DNA from: Chloroflexota bacterium
GTDB taxonomy: Bacteria > Chloroflexota > Dehalococcoidia > Lucifugimonadales > Lucifugimonadaceae
Assembly (NCBI GenBank): GCA_002712125.1
Contig: PASL01000003.1
Location: forward strand, 17,588 to 23,168
Direction of reading: 5' to 3'
Length of the DNA stretch: 5,581 bases
Shown here: one piece after another, positions 5,311-5,581 of the stretch
Layout of the letters: the number at the start of each line of letters is the position of its first letter
How positions within the stretch are numbered: position 1 is the stretch's first letter
Notes under the pieces: generated by a model
Database searches by the model: none
What the model was told of the DNA's origin: nothing
Seen by the model: only the letters and a program-made list of their open reading frames with translations
Translations under genes and position numbers: made by a program

Positions 5311-5581
5311 CTACTGATCAATTACCGAACCATCCTCATGTAATCTTGTTAGTACTTCTCTGGATTTTGGGGGACATTTTTCTACTGCATCAGGTTTTAA
5401 TTCAAGTCCTATACCTGGTTCGTCAGATAGTATAAGGTATCCATTCCCATCATGTTTAGACATACCACTCACCATATTTGCCTTATTAAAAGAATGCTGA
5501 TTAGGAGTAAAAGGATTATTCATATCATCAGGTTGAATATCTTCACCAATTGGGTATTCTTGAAGAGCAAAATTTGGAGCA
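5311..5581 (-). CDS. Mandelate racemase/muconate lactonizing-type enolase-superfamily protein, 3' end
   Basis: Only the last 89 codons are in the window; the gene continues past the right edge, so the start is not visible. The frame stays open upstream of the Met codon at 5523 to position 5580. The added residues APNFALQEYPIGEDI resemble the PNF-x-x-QE segment near the end of the mandelate racemase-type barrel. The tail NGYLILSDEPGIGLELKPDAVEK is the typical capping end (GYL-x-x-x-x-xPGxGxE) of this superfamily. Family members abstract a proton next to a carboxylate and act as racemases, cycloisomerases or sugar-acid dehydratases. The catalytic bases and metal ligands lie upstream, outside the window, so the reaction cannot be called. 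It is the first visible gene of the operon and ends 4 bases before the CitE-like lyase start. Confidence 0.85.
   Translation of the reverse strand, partial: APNFALQEYPIGEDIQPDDMNNPFTPNQHSFNKANMVSGMSKHDGNGYLILSDEPGIGLELKPDAVEKCPPKSREVLTRLHEDGSVIDQ

Noticed and set aside
1..5581. CRISPR array, tRNA/rRNA gene, insertion sequence or phage genes
   Set aside because: No spaced direct repeats, no cloverleaf-like segments, no transposase or phage-like proteins were seen. The window is ordinary metabolic and transport gene content.

Overview
The window is AT-rich bacterial DNA with six genes, all read on the minus strand. It suggests a free-living, probably marine heterotroph with a streamlined, low-GC genome. 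The lipoprotein with a long Ala/Pro linker, followed by a family 5 solute-binding fold, and the neighbouring enolase-superfamily gene resemble what I know of SAR202-type Chloroflexota. That assignment is an impression from protein style, not a measurement.

Read in the direction of transcription (right to left), the window opens with the 3' end of a mandelate racemase-type enolase-superfamily gene (5311-5581, start outside the window). A CitE-like CoA-ester lyase (4413-5306) follows after 4 bases. Next come a class III (family III) CoA-transferase (3133-4362) and two small hot-dog-fold proteins: a MaoC N-terminal/FAS1-like subunit (2667-3143, overlapping the transferase by 11 bases) and a MaoC-type hydratase subunit (2169-2651, 15 bases further on). 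The spacing indicates one operon. CoA activation by the transferase, hydration or dehydration by a two-subunit hot-dog enzyme and C-C cleavage by the lyase are the steps used for branched C5 dicarboxylates. Examples are itaconate and mesaconate via citramalyl-CoA, or malyl/methylmalyl-CoA. The exact substrate cannot be read from the sequence.

About 240 AT-rich bases (1929-2168) separate this operon from the last gene. They hold a good sigma-70-like promoter (-35 at 2018-2023, -10 at 1995-2000) and three compact dyads: two just upstream of the promoter and one in the 5' leader. The promoter serves a 620-residue lipoprotein solute-binding protein of the oligopeptide/dipeptide ABC transporter class (66-1928). 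No permease or ATPase gene is in view. The gene ends about 30 bases before a perfect 32-base palindrome (5-36), which is the likely terminator.

A reasonable working picture is import of an organic compound by the binding protein next to a catabolic operon that handles acids as CoA esters. The link between transporter and operon is inferred from adjacency only, because the binding protein has its own promoter.
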